Below are positions 1 to 6,521 of a stretch of DNA of 9,491 nucleotides, one piece after another. The notes beneath the pieces were generated by a model that saw only the letters and a program-made list of their open reading frames with translations, searched no databases and was not told the DNA's origin. This stretch comes from an uncultured Bacteroidales bacterium (lineage in GTDB: Bacteria > Bacteroidota > Bacteroidia > Bacteroidales > Paludibacteraceae), in contig CALDPN010000096.1 of NCBI GenBank assembly GCA_937911235.1, forward strand, positions 1 to 9,491. The letters run 5' to 3'. Each line of letters starts with the position of its first letter. Position 1 is the first letter of the stretch. Both the position numbers and the translations under genes were made by a program.

Positions 1-1
1 T

Positions 2-655
2 GTTTGGGACGATGGTTGGGACGACTTCAACTCTCTTTGGGATTTCCATATTGGATTCCCCAATGGATTCGCAAATATAAATGCAAAAGCTACAGCGATG
101 GGAACAGGTATTGGAGCATGGTTAGGTCCTGTTGGTGGTATTTTAGCTATTCTGGGTATTGTGGCTGCACCTATCTCTACAGGCGATACTGCTTTGCGTT
201 CATGTCGTCTTATAATTGCCGATCTCTTAAAAATAGAGCAGAAAACGGCTTCCAGACGCTTGCTCATTACTGTGCCTATAGCTTTATGTTCAATGGGCTT
301 TCTGGTTTTCAGTTTAACCAATGCCGATGGATTTAAGATTATATGGAGATATTTTGCATGGACCAATCAGACATTGGCAGTCTTCACGTTGTGGGCAGGA
401 ACAGTGTTCCTCTATAAAAACTCGCGAACGATTAAGAAATACCCCTACGCCTACCTTATTGCGCTGATTCCTGCGCTGTTTATGACCATGGTGAGTGTGA
501 GCTATATCTTCATTGCGCCAGAGGGCTTTCATCTCGCCAAACTTGGTTTGAGTTGGGTAGCATACCTGATTGCAGGTATGACTACGTTGGCATTGCTCAT
601 TGGCTTTGCCTATTGGAAAAAGAAAACAAATTTTAAGACAATTAACGTCAATTAA
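2..655 (+). CDS. cstA: Carbon starvation protein CstA family transporter, C-terminal part (5' end outside window)
   Basis: Inner-membrane transporter of the CstA family; E. coli members import peptides and pyruvate when carbon is short. The reading frame is already open at base 2 and ends with TAA at 653-655, giving about 217 residues of a protein that is usually around 480 or more in Bacteroidota, so the N-terminal half is missing. Family hallmarks are visible: APISTGDTALRSCRLIIAD (the STGDTA...RLIIAD signature) and IIWRYFAWTNQTLAVFTLW. Five hydrophobic segments follow one another, as in the CstA C-terminal domain: around GGILAILGIVAAP, LLITVPIALCSMGFLVF, TLAVFTLWAGTVFLY, YLIALIPALFMTMVSVSY and WVAYLIAGMTTLALLIGF. 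The tail is basic (YWKKKTNF). engB begins 7 bases downstream, so the two are probably cotranscribed. The family call is firm; the substrate is inferred. Confidence 0.9.
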   Translation, partial: VWDDGWDDFNSLWDFHIGFPNGFANINAKATAMGTGIGAWLGPVGGILAILGIVAAPISTGDTALRSCRLIIADLLKIEQKTASRRLLITVPIALCSMGFLVFSLTNADGFKIIWRYFAWTNQTLAVFTLWAGTVFLYKNSRTIKKYPYAYLIALIPALFMTMVSVSYIFIAPEGFHLAKLGLSWVAYLIAGMTTLALLIGFAYWKKKTNFKTINVN

Positions 656-662
656 GAATTAT

Positions 663-1280
663 ATGATACAATCTGCTTCTTTTGTGATCTCTAGTCCGGA
701 CGTGATGCAATGTCCACAGACGAGTATTCCAGAATATGCTTTCATTGGTCGAAGCAATGTGGGTAAATCCAGTTTGATCAATATGCTCACGCATAATCCT
801 AAGTTGGCAAAAACCAGTCAGAAGCCAGGTAAAACATTGCTGATTAACCACTTTCTGATTAATGGTGGTACAGATACCCATTGGCATCTGGTGGATTTGC
901 CAGGATATGGTTTTGCACAAGCAGGCAAGACACAACGCGCCAAACTCAAGACTATGATTGAGCGCTATTGTCTGTTGCGTGAAGCATTGGTGAGTTTGTT
1001 TGTACTGGTAGATTGCCGCCACGAACCGCAGCAAATAGACTTGGAGTTTATGGAATGGTTGGGCGAGAACGAGATACCCTTCTCTATCGTCTTTACCAAA
1101 GCAGATAAATTGGGTAAAGGTAAATTGTCCGCCAATGTGGATAGTTACAAGCAGAAACTGCTGGAGACATGGGTGGAGTTGCCACCAATCTTTATCACTT
1201 CGGCAGAAAAGAGTATTGGCGAAAGCGAACTGATTGCCTATATTGAAGGTATCAACCGCGACTTGACCAACCGCCAATAG
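663..1280 (+). CDS. engB: Ribosome biogenesis GTP-binding protein EngB (YsxC/YihA)
   Basis: Small TRAFAC-class GTPase that assists late assembly of the large ribosomal subunit in the cytoplasm. The protein has 205 residues, normal for the family. All G motifs are present: G1 GRSNVGKS (29-36), the G2 threonine in KPGKT (T58), G3 DLPGYG (78-83), G4 TKAD (145-148) and G5 TSAE (179-182). The start chosen is the ATG at 663: it begins just after the cstA stop and gives the short N-terminus typical of EngB (ASFVISSPD...PEYAFIGRSN). The in-frame ATG at 600 lies inside cstA and would add 21 residues with no family counterpart. The gene converges on the DUF5715 gene with a 43-base gap that has no convincing terminator. 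Leucine codons are mainly TTG/CTG, like other genes on the left side of the window. Confidence 0.96.
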   Translation: MIQSASFVISSPDVMQCPQTSIPEYAFIGRSNVGKSSLINMLTHNPKLAKTSQKPGKTLLINHFLINGGTDTHWHLVDLPGYGFAQAGKTQRAKLKTMIERYCLLREALVSLFVLVDCRHEPQQIDLEFMEWLGENEIPFSIVFTKADKLGKGKLSANVDSYKQKLLETWVELPPIFITSAEKSIGESELIAYIEGINRDLTNRQ

Positions 1281-1323
1281 AATGGTCAACTGGCTGTGCG
1301 GTAGAAAAGAAAGAAGTAGAAGA

Positions 1324-2028
1324 TTACTTTCGCACAGTAATGTGGAAACAAGCCTGCTTCTGTTCGTATTTCACATAGATACGCCCTGCACGTTGTTCGT
1401 TGAGGAGGACTTGACCAAGCACGAGTTTTAGATTATCCTGATGCATGTACTCGCGCGTGCGCGTTACCTTATTAAAACGGAAGTATGCCAAGTCGAACGT
1501 AGTGCCATAGTTGTGGCAAGAATTAGTGGTAGCATTGATGTTACCACTTTTTTGTAGTAGTTTGATATCCTCTTTTGTTCGGAGTACACTAGTAACATAG
1601 AACTGATAGTGGGGTAATCCATTGCGTTGCAGGATATCTGCGAACTCAGCACCAATGCGCTCTAGTTCTGCCGCAGCAGCAGGCACCAGATAGGGGATGG
1701 AATGCGTGAGCGAATCCACGATATAGTTGTCGTTGCTCTTGATGAGCGATAACTGGCTACGCATCTTGGCTGCCTCTTGGCGGTTTTGCGGAGGAGTCTT
1801 CAAACCGATAGCTTGCGCAGCTTGCACCTGTTTGGCTTGGGTATCGCGGAACTTGTCCTTGTAGCTAAAAGTGCGACCTGGGTAGGACACCATGGTGTCC
1901 TCGATAAGTGGAGTATTGAGTGCTGAGTGTTGAGAGTCACGATTACCGCAAGCGGGGAAAATAACGATTAGCCCCACCAAAAGTAGGGCTAATCTTATGT
2001 TCAACAATTGTTTAATATGGTTCAACAT
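1324..2028 (-). CDS. DUF5715 family lipoprotein with peptidase M15-like motif
   Basis: Predicted 234-residue lipoprotein. A hydrophobic N-terminal segment (about 12-25) ends in the lipobox-like FPAC with Cys27 as the likely lipidation site, so the mature protein should sit in the cell envelope. Residues about 28-60 are a low-complexity linker. The C-terminal half (about 100-234) resembles the Bacteroidota family DUF5715. It contains TSVLRT (146-151), then S170-x-H172-x-x-G175-x-x-x-D179 (NSCHNYGTTFD) and a late His (H229 in CFHI). This spacing matches the SxHxxGxAxD zinc motif and distal His of M15/VanY-type D,D- or L,D-carboxypeptidases, so a role in peptidoglycan trimming is plausible but inferred. 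The gene starts 12 bases after the cysS stop on the same strand and is probably cotranscribed with it. Part of the linker is encoded by a heptamer repeat at 1911-1938. Confidence 0.8.
   Translation of the reverse strand: MLNHIKQLLNIRLALLLVGLIVIFPACGNRDSQHSALNTPLIEDTMVSYPGRTFSYKDKFRDTQAKQVQAAQAIGLKTPPQNRQEAAKMRSQLSLIKSNDNYIVDSLTHSIPYLVPAAAAELERIGAEFADILQRNGLPHYQFYVTSVLRTKEDIKLLQKSGNINATTNSCHNYGTTFDLAYFRFNKVTRTREYMHQDNLKLVLGQVLLNEQRAGRIYVKYEQKQACFHITVRK
1911..1938. repeat. Four degenerate 7-bp repeats inside the lipoprotein gene
   Basis: On the + strand GAGTATT, GAGTGCT, GAGTGTT and GAGAGTC follow head to tail. On the coding strand the unit is close to AACACTC. Heptamer runs of this type are common between genes in Bacteroidales. 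Here the run lies within the DUF5715 reading frame and encodes roughly residues 31-40, just after lipidated Cys27, where an unstructured linker would tolerate it. Confidence 0.6.
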
Positions 2029-2040
2029 TGTTCAGAATTG

Positions 2041-3519
2041 TCAAAGACTCCACTCGAAGCCGTCTTTGGTATCTTTGATTGTGAAACCAAGAGCAGTCAG
2101 TTCGTTGCGAATCTTATCGCTAGTTCCCCAATCCTTATTGCGTTTTGCCTCAAGACGCATATTGAGGAGCATGTCAATAGCTCCTTTGTATGCAGACCCC
2201 CTCTGTCCCCCTTCGGAGGGGGAAGAAGCATCGAATTGCAGACCGAGGATATCCATTGCGTAGGTCTTCCATACCGCGCGAAGTTCCTCCAAGTCTGCCT
2301 CGGAGATGGTACCTTTGCCATCGAATACGGTATTGATAGCACGAGCCGAATCAAACAAGTGCGAAATTACGATAGGCGAGTTGAGATCATCGTCCATCGC
2401 CTCCTGGCAACGCTCGCGGAGGTTGCCGATCTCGACGGTAGATGTAGCGGATGCTTGGAGCTTCATCAGTCGTTGGTATGCCTCGGTCAAACGAGCAAGA
2501 CCCTTCTCCGCTGCCACGAGTGCATCATTGGAGAAGTCCACCGTAGAGCGATAGTGCGCTTGAAGGATAAAGAAACGAATGGTCATTGGTGAGAAAGGTT
2601 GCTCCAACAACTCATGATTGCCCGCAAAGAACTGCTCGAGGGTAATAAAGTTGTTGTAACTCTTACCCATCTTCTTGCCTGCGATGGTAATCATATTGTT
2701 GTGCATCCAATAATGCACGCTGTCATGCCCGAGGGCAGCGCAACTCTGCGCAATCTCCGCCTCGTGGTGCGGGAACATGAGGTCCATACCACCGCCATGG
2801 ATATCGAACTGCTCGCCGAGGTACTTAGTACCCATAGCCGAGCACTCCATGTGCCAACCTGGGAAGCCTTCGCTCCATGGACTTGGCCAATGCATAATAT
2901 GCTCTGGTGCCGCTTTTTTCCAAAGGGCAAAGTCCATACTGCGGCGTTTTTCGCTTTGACCGTCTAGCTCACGTGTGGTTTCTAAAAGTTCGTCGATATT
3001 ACGGCCAGATAGTTTGCCGTAGTTGTAGTCTTTGTTGTATTTTTCTACGTCGAAATACACAGAACCTTCGCTCACATATGCATAGCCTGCGTCTAGAATT
3101 TTTTGTGTAAACTCTATTTGTTCAATGATGTGACCAGATGCGTGTGGCTCAATGCTAGGTGGAAGCACGTTTAGGTCTTCCATATTTTTGTGGTAGCGGT
3201 TTAAGAAATATTGCACCACTTCCATTGGTTCTTTTTGTTCTAGACGAGCTTTTTTAGCAATCTTATCTTCGCCTTCGTCTGCGTCGTGTTCTAGGTGGCC
3301 AACGTCTGTAATATTACGCACATAACGCACTTTGTAACCTAGGTTTTGTAGGTAACGGAAAAGTAGGTCAAATGTAATGGCAGGGCGAGCGTGTCCAAGG
3401 TGTGCGTCGCCATATACTGTAGGTCCACATACATACATACCCACTAAGTTGTTGTGCACTGGTATGAATTGTTCTTTCTTACGGCTTAGCGTGTTGTAAA
3501 TAGTTAATTTGTGTTCCAT
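2041..3519 (-). CDS. cysS: Cysteinyl-tRNA synthetase
   Basis: Class I aminoacyl-tRNA synthetase charging tRNA-Cys with cysteine in the cytoplasm. The 492-residue length is normal for Bacteroidota. The HIGH motif is HLGH (40-43) and the KMSKS loop is KMGKS (283-287). Zinc ligands align with the E. coli enzyme as C31 (CGPTVY), C226 (MECSAM), H251 and E255 (HHEAE). The C-terminal anticodon-binding part ends with the usual TKDGFEW. Two oddities stand out. Residues 431-442 (SSPSEGGQRG...) form a linker encoded by a GC-rich palindromic repeat at 2197-2223. Codon usage also switches sharply near codon 200-206 (about 2900-2920). By hand count, codons 1-193 have 18 Leu as CTA 10, CTT 4, TTA 4. Codons 214-413 have 17 Leu as CTC 8, TTG 5, CTT 3, CTG 1. 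The reading frame stays intact across the switch. The DUF5715 gene follows 12 bases downstream. Confidence 0.97.
   Translation of the reverse strand: MEHKLTIYNTLSRKKEQFIPVHNNLVGMYVCGPTVYGDAHLGHARPAITFDLLFRYLQNLGYKVRYVRNITDVGHLEHDADEGEDKIAKKARLEQKEPMEVVQYFLNRYHKNMEDLNVLPPSIEPHASGHIIEQIEFTQKILDAGYAYVSEGSVYFDVEKYNKDYNYGKLSGRNIDELLETTRELDGQSEKRRSMDFALWKKAAPEHIMHWPSPWSEGFPGWHMECSAMGTKYLGEQFDIHGGGMDLMFPHHEAEIAQSCAALGHDSVHYWMHNNMITIAGKKMGKSYNNFITLEQFFAGNHELLEQPFSPMTIRFFILQAHYRSTVDFSNDALVAAEKGLARLTEAYQRLMKLQASATSTVEIGNLRERCQEAMDDDLNSPIVISHLFDSARAINTVFDGKGTISEADLEELRAVWKTYAMDILGLQFDASSPSEGGQRGSAYKGAIDMLLNMRLEAKRNKDWGTSDKIRNELTALGFTIKDTKDGFEWSL
2197..2223. repeat. GC-rich palindromic repeat embedded in cysS
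   Basis: The stretch CCCCCTCTGTCCCCCTTCGG continues into AGGGGGA. TCCCCC at 2206-2211 pairs with GGGGGA at 2218-2223 around a TTCG-containing loop, and a partial direct copy of the C-run precedes it. It resembles the CCCCCTTCGGAGGGGG-type palindromes dispersed in Bacteroidales genomes. On the coding (-) strand it is in frame and produces the linker PSEGGQRG of CysS between the catalytic/helical part and the C-terminal domain. Confidence 0.65.
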
Positions 3520-3530
3520 AATGTTTATAA

Positions 3531-3561
3531 GTTAGGAGTTAGGGGTTAGGAGTTAGGAGTT
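3531..3561. repeat. GTTAGG(A/G) heptamer tandem repeat in the cysS leader
   Basis: Four full units plus three bases: GTTAGGA, GTTAGGG, GTTAGGA, GTTAGGA, GTT. It begins 12 bases upstream of the cysS start codon, so the transcribed leader would read AACTCCT repeats. Such AACTCCT/GTTAGGA runs are common intergenic repeats in Bacteroidales. The copy number could vary between strains. Confidence 0.85.
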
Positions 3562-3593
3562 CTGTTTTCTCAATGCCTAAACCTTTCAATCTG

Positions 3594-3601
3594 CAAAGAT
3601 A
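3594..3601 (-). promoter_or_regulatory. Probable -7 element of the cysS promoter
   Basis: On the - strand TATCTTTG matches the Bacteroidota -7 consensus TAnnTTTG exactly. It lies about 75 bases upstream of the cysS ATG. No clear TTTG is found 19-20 bases further upstream, where the amylase terminator ends in an A/T-rich run, so the -33 half is weak. The predicted leader contains the heptamer repeats. Confidence 0.55.
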
Positions 3602-3625
3602 CAATTTTTTTTGTATTGAATACAT

Positions 3626-3666
3626 AAAAAGACTGACTCGTTTGTATTTTGAGCCAGTCTCTTTTT
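3626..3666 (-). terminator. Rho-independent-type terminator of the amylase gene
   Basis: Read on the - strand, AGACTGGCTC (3660-3651) pairs with GAGTCAGTCT (3639-3630) with one G-U pair, followed by TTTT and an AT-rich stretch. It starts about 30 bases past the amylase stop codon. On the + strand the same position is an A-C mismatch, so the structure is best formed in the amylase direction. It sits directly upstream of the cysS promoter and would insulate the two. Confidence 0.85.
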
Positions 3667-3696
3667 ATTGCATTGCGACAAAAGCGCGTTATGAAA

Positions 3697-6219
3697 TTAT
3701 TCCTTTATAAACTTATAAGCTTGTTCGTATGTTTGATAACGAACCACAAGTAGATACATACCTTCTTCTAGAGCATTAACATCTACTACGCCTTCTTCTG
3801 TGTATGAAGGAGTGTAGTATGCACCAGAAAGTGCCACTACTTTCACGTCAGAAATAGCCTCTTCAGAGTCTATTTTAATAAAGTCTGAAGTAACTGAAGG
3901 ATAGATAGAAGATTTAGCTAATTGTTCTGCGTCTACGTCTTCAATACCAACGAATGTATATGCATTAGGCACGTCTGGTAATGTATATTTAGTAGCGGTG
4001 TATGCTTTAATATCGCCAGCTGCAAGGCTTACAGATGTACCAGCTGCCATTTGAGTTTTGCTACCTGCTAGATAGTCATACCAGCTGTTGCCAGTAGGTA
4101 GAGTAAGAGTTTGAGCGGTAGTACCAAGGTTTGCAACCACAAAGATACGAGAGTTGCCGCTGCCCCAAATTACACTACGAAGAGCTTTGCCAGATGCAAG
4201 GTCGCTGCTTGTTGGGTTGCCCGCAAATACAGAAGGAGCAAGTTTGGTACGTAGTTGTAGAAGTTGACCAAGCTTTTTGTATTGGTTCATACGGTTTGCA
4301 TTTGTATACCAACCTTTAGTTTCAGGAATAGGTTTAGCGTCGGTATCGTGGCAAGGTTGAGCTTGTGTAGAACCATATGGAGCTTTGTCGTTTTGGTCAC
4401 CAGCACCAGAAGCATTAGAACAGAATGAGTAGTCGTAGCCAAGTTCGTCAAACATATAGAACATTTGAGGACCATTTAGCATAGCACACATACCCACTGT
4501 GGCAGGAACACGGTTCAAACGAGGAGCTTCGTTTGAACCGATAGCACCATTACCATATTTTTTAGCTTTCCAGAAAGGACGTTGCTCGTCGTGAGAAGAG
4601 GTGTAGCTCACATAGCCATCTTTGTTTGCTTCATTTAGAGCATCACCATCTTTAAGCCAGCCCATTGCAATTTGCATATAAGCGTTGTTTGTGTTTTCCC
4701 AGCACATCATGCCGTTGTTTACATAACCACCACGTTCGTTCATACCTTCCCAGTGTTCTAGGATGAAGTATGCGTCGTTAGCCACGGCTTTCACACCGTT
4801 GTTATAGTAGTAGTTGATATTTGATACACGATCGTTGCAGTTTGTGCCGCAGAAACCGTGAGAAAGGTCCATACGGAAACCGTCCACTTTATATTCTTGA
4901 AGCCAGAATTTAAGAGCACGAGTTAAATAGTTTTTAGTTTCAGCATATGAGTGGTTCCAGTCTTCAAACACGCTAGCACCGTGAGGAGCAGAAACGTTGA
5001 AGTATGGGTTGTCTTTTAAGTTGTTGTAACCACCATAAAGTTTTTCGTGAGAACAGTTGCCTGTAGCGTGGTTGAACACCATATCCACGATAACAGCAAT
5101 ACCACGTTTGTGACATTCGTCTACAAGGGTTTTGAAGTCGTTTTCTGAGCCGTATGTTTTGTCAAGCGCGAAATAGTGGTTTGGAGAATAACCCCAACTT
5201 AAGTTGCCGTCAAACTCGCAAAGAGGCATAAACTCGATAGCATTGATACCTAAGTTTTCAAAGTAGTCAAGACGTTTTGTGATAGCTTTGAAACTGCGGT
5301 CTGCAGAGAAAATATAAGGCCAAAGCTCGTAGATAACAAGGTTGTTTTTGTTTGGACGTTTGAAGTTTAGTGTAGCACTGCTCCAGTTGAAAGCCTTTTT
5401 ACCAGGTTGAATTACAGTAACATAACCGCTACCACCGTTAGGATAGTCCATAAGAGTTGGGTCTACTTTTTTAGGTTCCCATTTGTCGTCGCCGTGAAGC
5501 ACTTTTGTAGAATATGGGTCAGACATTTGCACGAAAGAACCATTGCTCATTTTCACGCCATATTGGAACGCATATTCTTTACCAGCGGTAAGGCCAGTGA
5601 AGGTGTACCAAAAGTAATTGCCATCTTTGTAGCATTGATAGTCATTGCTGAAAGACCAGTTGTTTGCGTCGCAAAGAATGTATACATTGCTTGCTGTTAC
5701 GTTAGACTTACTTGGTTTTACAAGAAGTGAAACAGTTACTTTAGTTGGGTCGGCAGCATCATAGAAAATACCATCGGTAACGCCAGAAGGACGTGCTTTT
5801 GTGGTAGGAGCTTTGTCTTCGAAACCAAAAGGATAAAGGATGTCACCTGTTTGAGCGGTAGCGTTTTGGTCGCGGAACACAAAGTTTAGACCAGTAATTT
5901 CCATATTAGCTGCACAGTCGTAATATGAATAAAGGTCGTCGATGGTAAGCACCCATTTAGTACCAGATTTGGTTAATTGGTATTTAGCAGTGTTTGTTTT
6001 CCATGCTGGAGCACAAGTCCAGTTACCTTTTTCTTTTGTTGTGGCACCTGTGTGTGCATAACATGTGGTTTTACCTGCCATTGGAGTGCCAGTAGGGTCG
6101 AAGGTAACCACAATTTTACCTTTGTAACCTAGTGGAATCACAGCAGGATCTGTTGTAATCTGTGCCATAGCGCCCACAGCAGCCACCATAGCAGCAAAAA
6201 GAAGTAATAATTTTTTCAT
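3697..6219 (-). CDS. Secreted GH13 alpha-amylase-family glycosidase with type IX secretion sorting domain
   Basis: Exported enzyme acting on alpha-1,4-glucans such as starch or glycogen; 840 residues. A Sec signal peptide (KKLLLLFAAMVAAVGAMA, cut near Q20) is followed by a beta-rich N-terminal domain (about 22-140) and an E-set/CBM48-like domain (about 160-245). The GH13 barrel (about 290-650) has all conserved regions: DMVFNH (379-384), GFRMD with nucleophile D451, ILEH with acid/base E488, and SSHD with D544. SWGYSPNHYF (341-350) is a typical substrate-side motif. A beta-sandwich (about 660-750) precedes a C-terminal sorting domain (about 757-840: IYPSVTSDFIKI ... GMYLLVV ... YKFIKE), as in T9SS type A cargo. 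It should therefore be released or anchored at the cell surface. It is monocistronic, with its own promoter and terminator and no SusC/D neighbours visible. Exact specificity (amylase, branching or debranching) cannot be read from the sequence. Confidence 0.93.
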   Translation of the reverse strand: MKKLLLLFAAMVAAVGAMAQITTDPAVIPLGYKGKIVVTFDPTGTPMAGKTTCYAHTGATTKEKGNWTCAPAWKTNTAKYQLTKSGTKWVLTIDDLYSYYDCAANMEITGLNFVFRDQNATAQTGDILYPFGFEDKAPTTKARPSGVTDGIFYDAADPTKVTVSLLVKPSKSNVTASNVYILCDANNWSFSNDYQCYKDGNYFWYTFTGLTAGKEYAFQYGVKMSNGSFVQMSDPYSTKVLHGDDKWEPKKVDPTLMDYPNGGSGYVTVIQPGKKAFNWSSATLNFKRPNKNNLVIYELWPYIFSADRSFKAITKRLDYFENLGINAIEFMPLCEFDGNLSWGYSPNHYFALDKTYGSENDFKTLVDECHKRGIAVIVDMVFNHATGNCSHEKLYGGYNNLKDNPYFNVSAPHGASVFEDWNHSYAETKNYLTRALKFWLQEYKVDGFRMDLSHGFCGTNCNDRVSNINYYYNNGVKAVANDAYFILEHWEGMNERGGYVNNGMMCWENTNNAYMQIAMGWLKDGDALNEANKDGYVSYTSSHDEQRPFWKAKKYGNGAIGSNEAPRLNRVPATVGMCAMLNGPQMFYMFDELGYDYSFCSNASGAGDQNDKAPYGSTQAQPCHDTDAKPIPETKGWYTNANRMNQYKKLGQLLQLRTKLAPSVFAGNPTSSDLASGKALRSVIWGSGNSRIFVVANLGTTAQTLTLPTGNSWYDYLAGSKTQMAAGTSVSLAAGDIKAYTATKYTLPDVPNAYTFVGIEDVDAEQLAKSSIYPSVTSDFIKIDSEEAISDVKVVALSGAYYTPSYTEEGVVDVNALEEGMYLLVVRYQTYEQAYKFIKE

Positions 6220-6292
6220 TGAATTTGTATATTTTAAGTTGATTTTATTTCCAGTTTTGGCAGTGGTTTTGCATAGGCTAACTACCGACTTG

Positions 6293-6323
6293 TAAAGATA
6301 GACAATTTTTTTTACAATCCAAA
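6293..6323 (-). promoter_or_regulatory. Bacteroidota-type promoter of the amylase gene
   Basis: On the - strand TTTG (6323-6320), 19 bases, then TATCTTTA (6300-6293) fits the TTTG-N19/20-TAnnTTTG pattern with one mismatch in the -7 element. The start of transcription would fall near 6285, leaving a leader of about 65 bases before the ATG at 6219. Confidence 0.7.
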
Positions 6324-6351
6324 TAAAAATTTTAGGGAGGCAGTATTTAAC

Positions 6352-6430
6352 GGAAAACGCACCTTTTTAAGGGCTAATTTTATAGGAAAACGCACCTTTT
6401 TAAGGGCTAATTTTAACGGAAAACGCACCT
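6352..6430. repeat. 33-bp tandem repeat, 2.4 copies, between divergent genes
   Basis: Two full units (6352-6384 and 6385-6417) begin with GGAAAACGCACC and continue with TTTTTAAGGGCTAATTTTA. They differ only in the last two bases (TA versus AC). A third partial copy, GGAAAACGCACCT, ends at 6430. Each unit contains a small CCTT/AAGG inverted repeat. The array occupies the middle of the 302-base region between the amylase and ATPase genes, about 30 bases behind the amylase promoter and 40 bases ahead of the ATPase promoter. I see no other gene or RNA in this intergenic stretch. Its role is unknown. Confidence 0.95.
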
Positions 6431-6469
6431 CGGTAATTATAAATAGGTAATAATCAAGTGGTTAGGAAA

Positions 6470-6501
6470 TTTGGATTTTTTGTTTTAAAAGACTATATTT
6501 G
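6470..6501 (+). promoter_or_regulatory. Bacteroidota-type promoter of the ATPase gene
   Basis: TTTG (6470-6473), 20 bases, then TATATTTG (6494-6501) is a full match to TTTG-N19/20-TAnnTTTG. The ATG at 6522 lies only about 20 bases after the -7 element, so the leader is very short and carries no Shine-Dalgarno sequence. Confidence 0.75.
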
Positions 6502-6521
6502 TAGAACAAAAATATCATATT

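Noticed and set aside
600..662. Upstream in-frame start for engB
   Set aside because: It lies within the last part of cstA and adds 21 residues absent from EngB proteins; the ATG at 663 fits family length and operon spacing.
648..1289. Long open frame on the - strand opposite engB
   Set aside because: It is fully antisense to a complete EngB with all G motifs, and its translation shows no family features.
1294..1337. CTGTGCG/CGCACAG inverted repeat at the engB-DUF5715 convergence
   Set aside because: Only 7 bp with a 30-base loop, partly inside the DUF5715 coding end and without a T-run, so not a convincing terminator.
2008..2592. Open frames on the + strand across the cysS/DUF5715 junction
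   Set aside because: They run antisense to well-conserved CysS motifs and have no promoter or recognisable protein.
3531..3561. Telomere-like repeat
   Set aside because: GTTAGG(A/G) resembles telomeric DNA, but it is a short internal run of a heptamer class common in Bacteroidales, next to an operon start.
6352..6430. CRISPR array
   Set aside because: The units are contiguous with no spacers, only 2.4 copies, and no cas genes are nearby.
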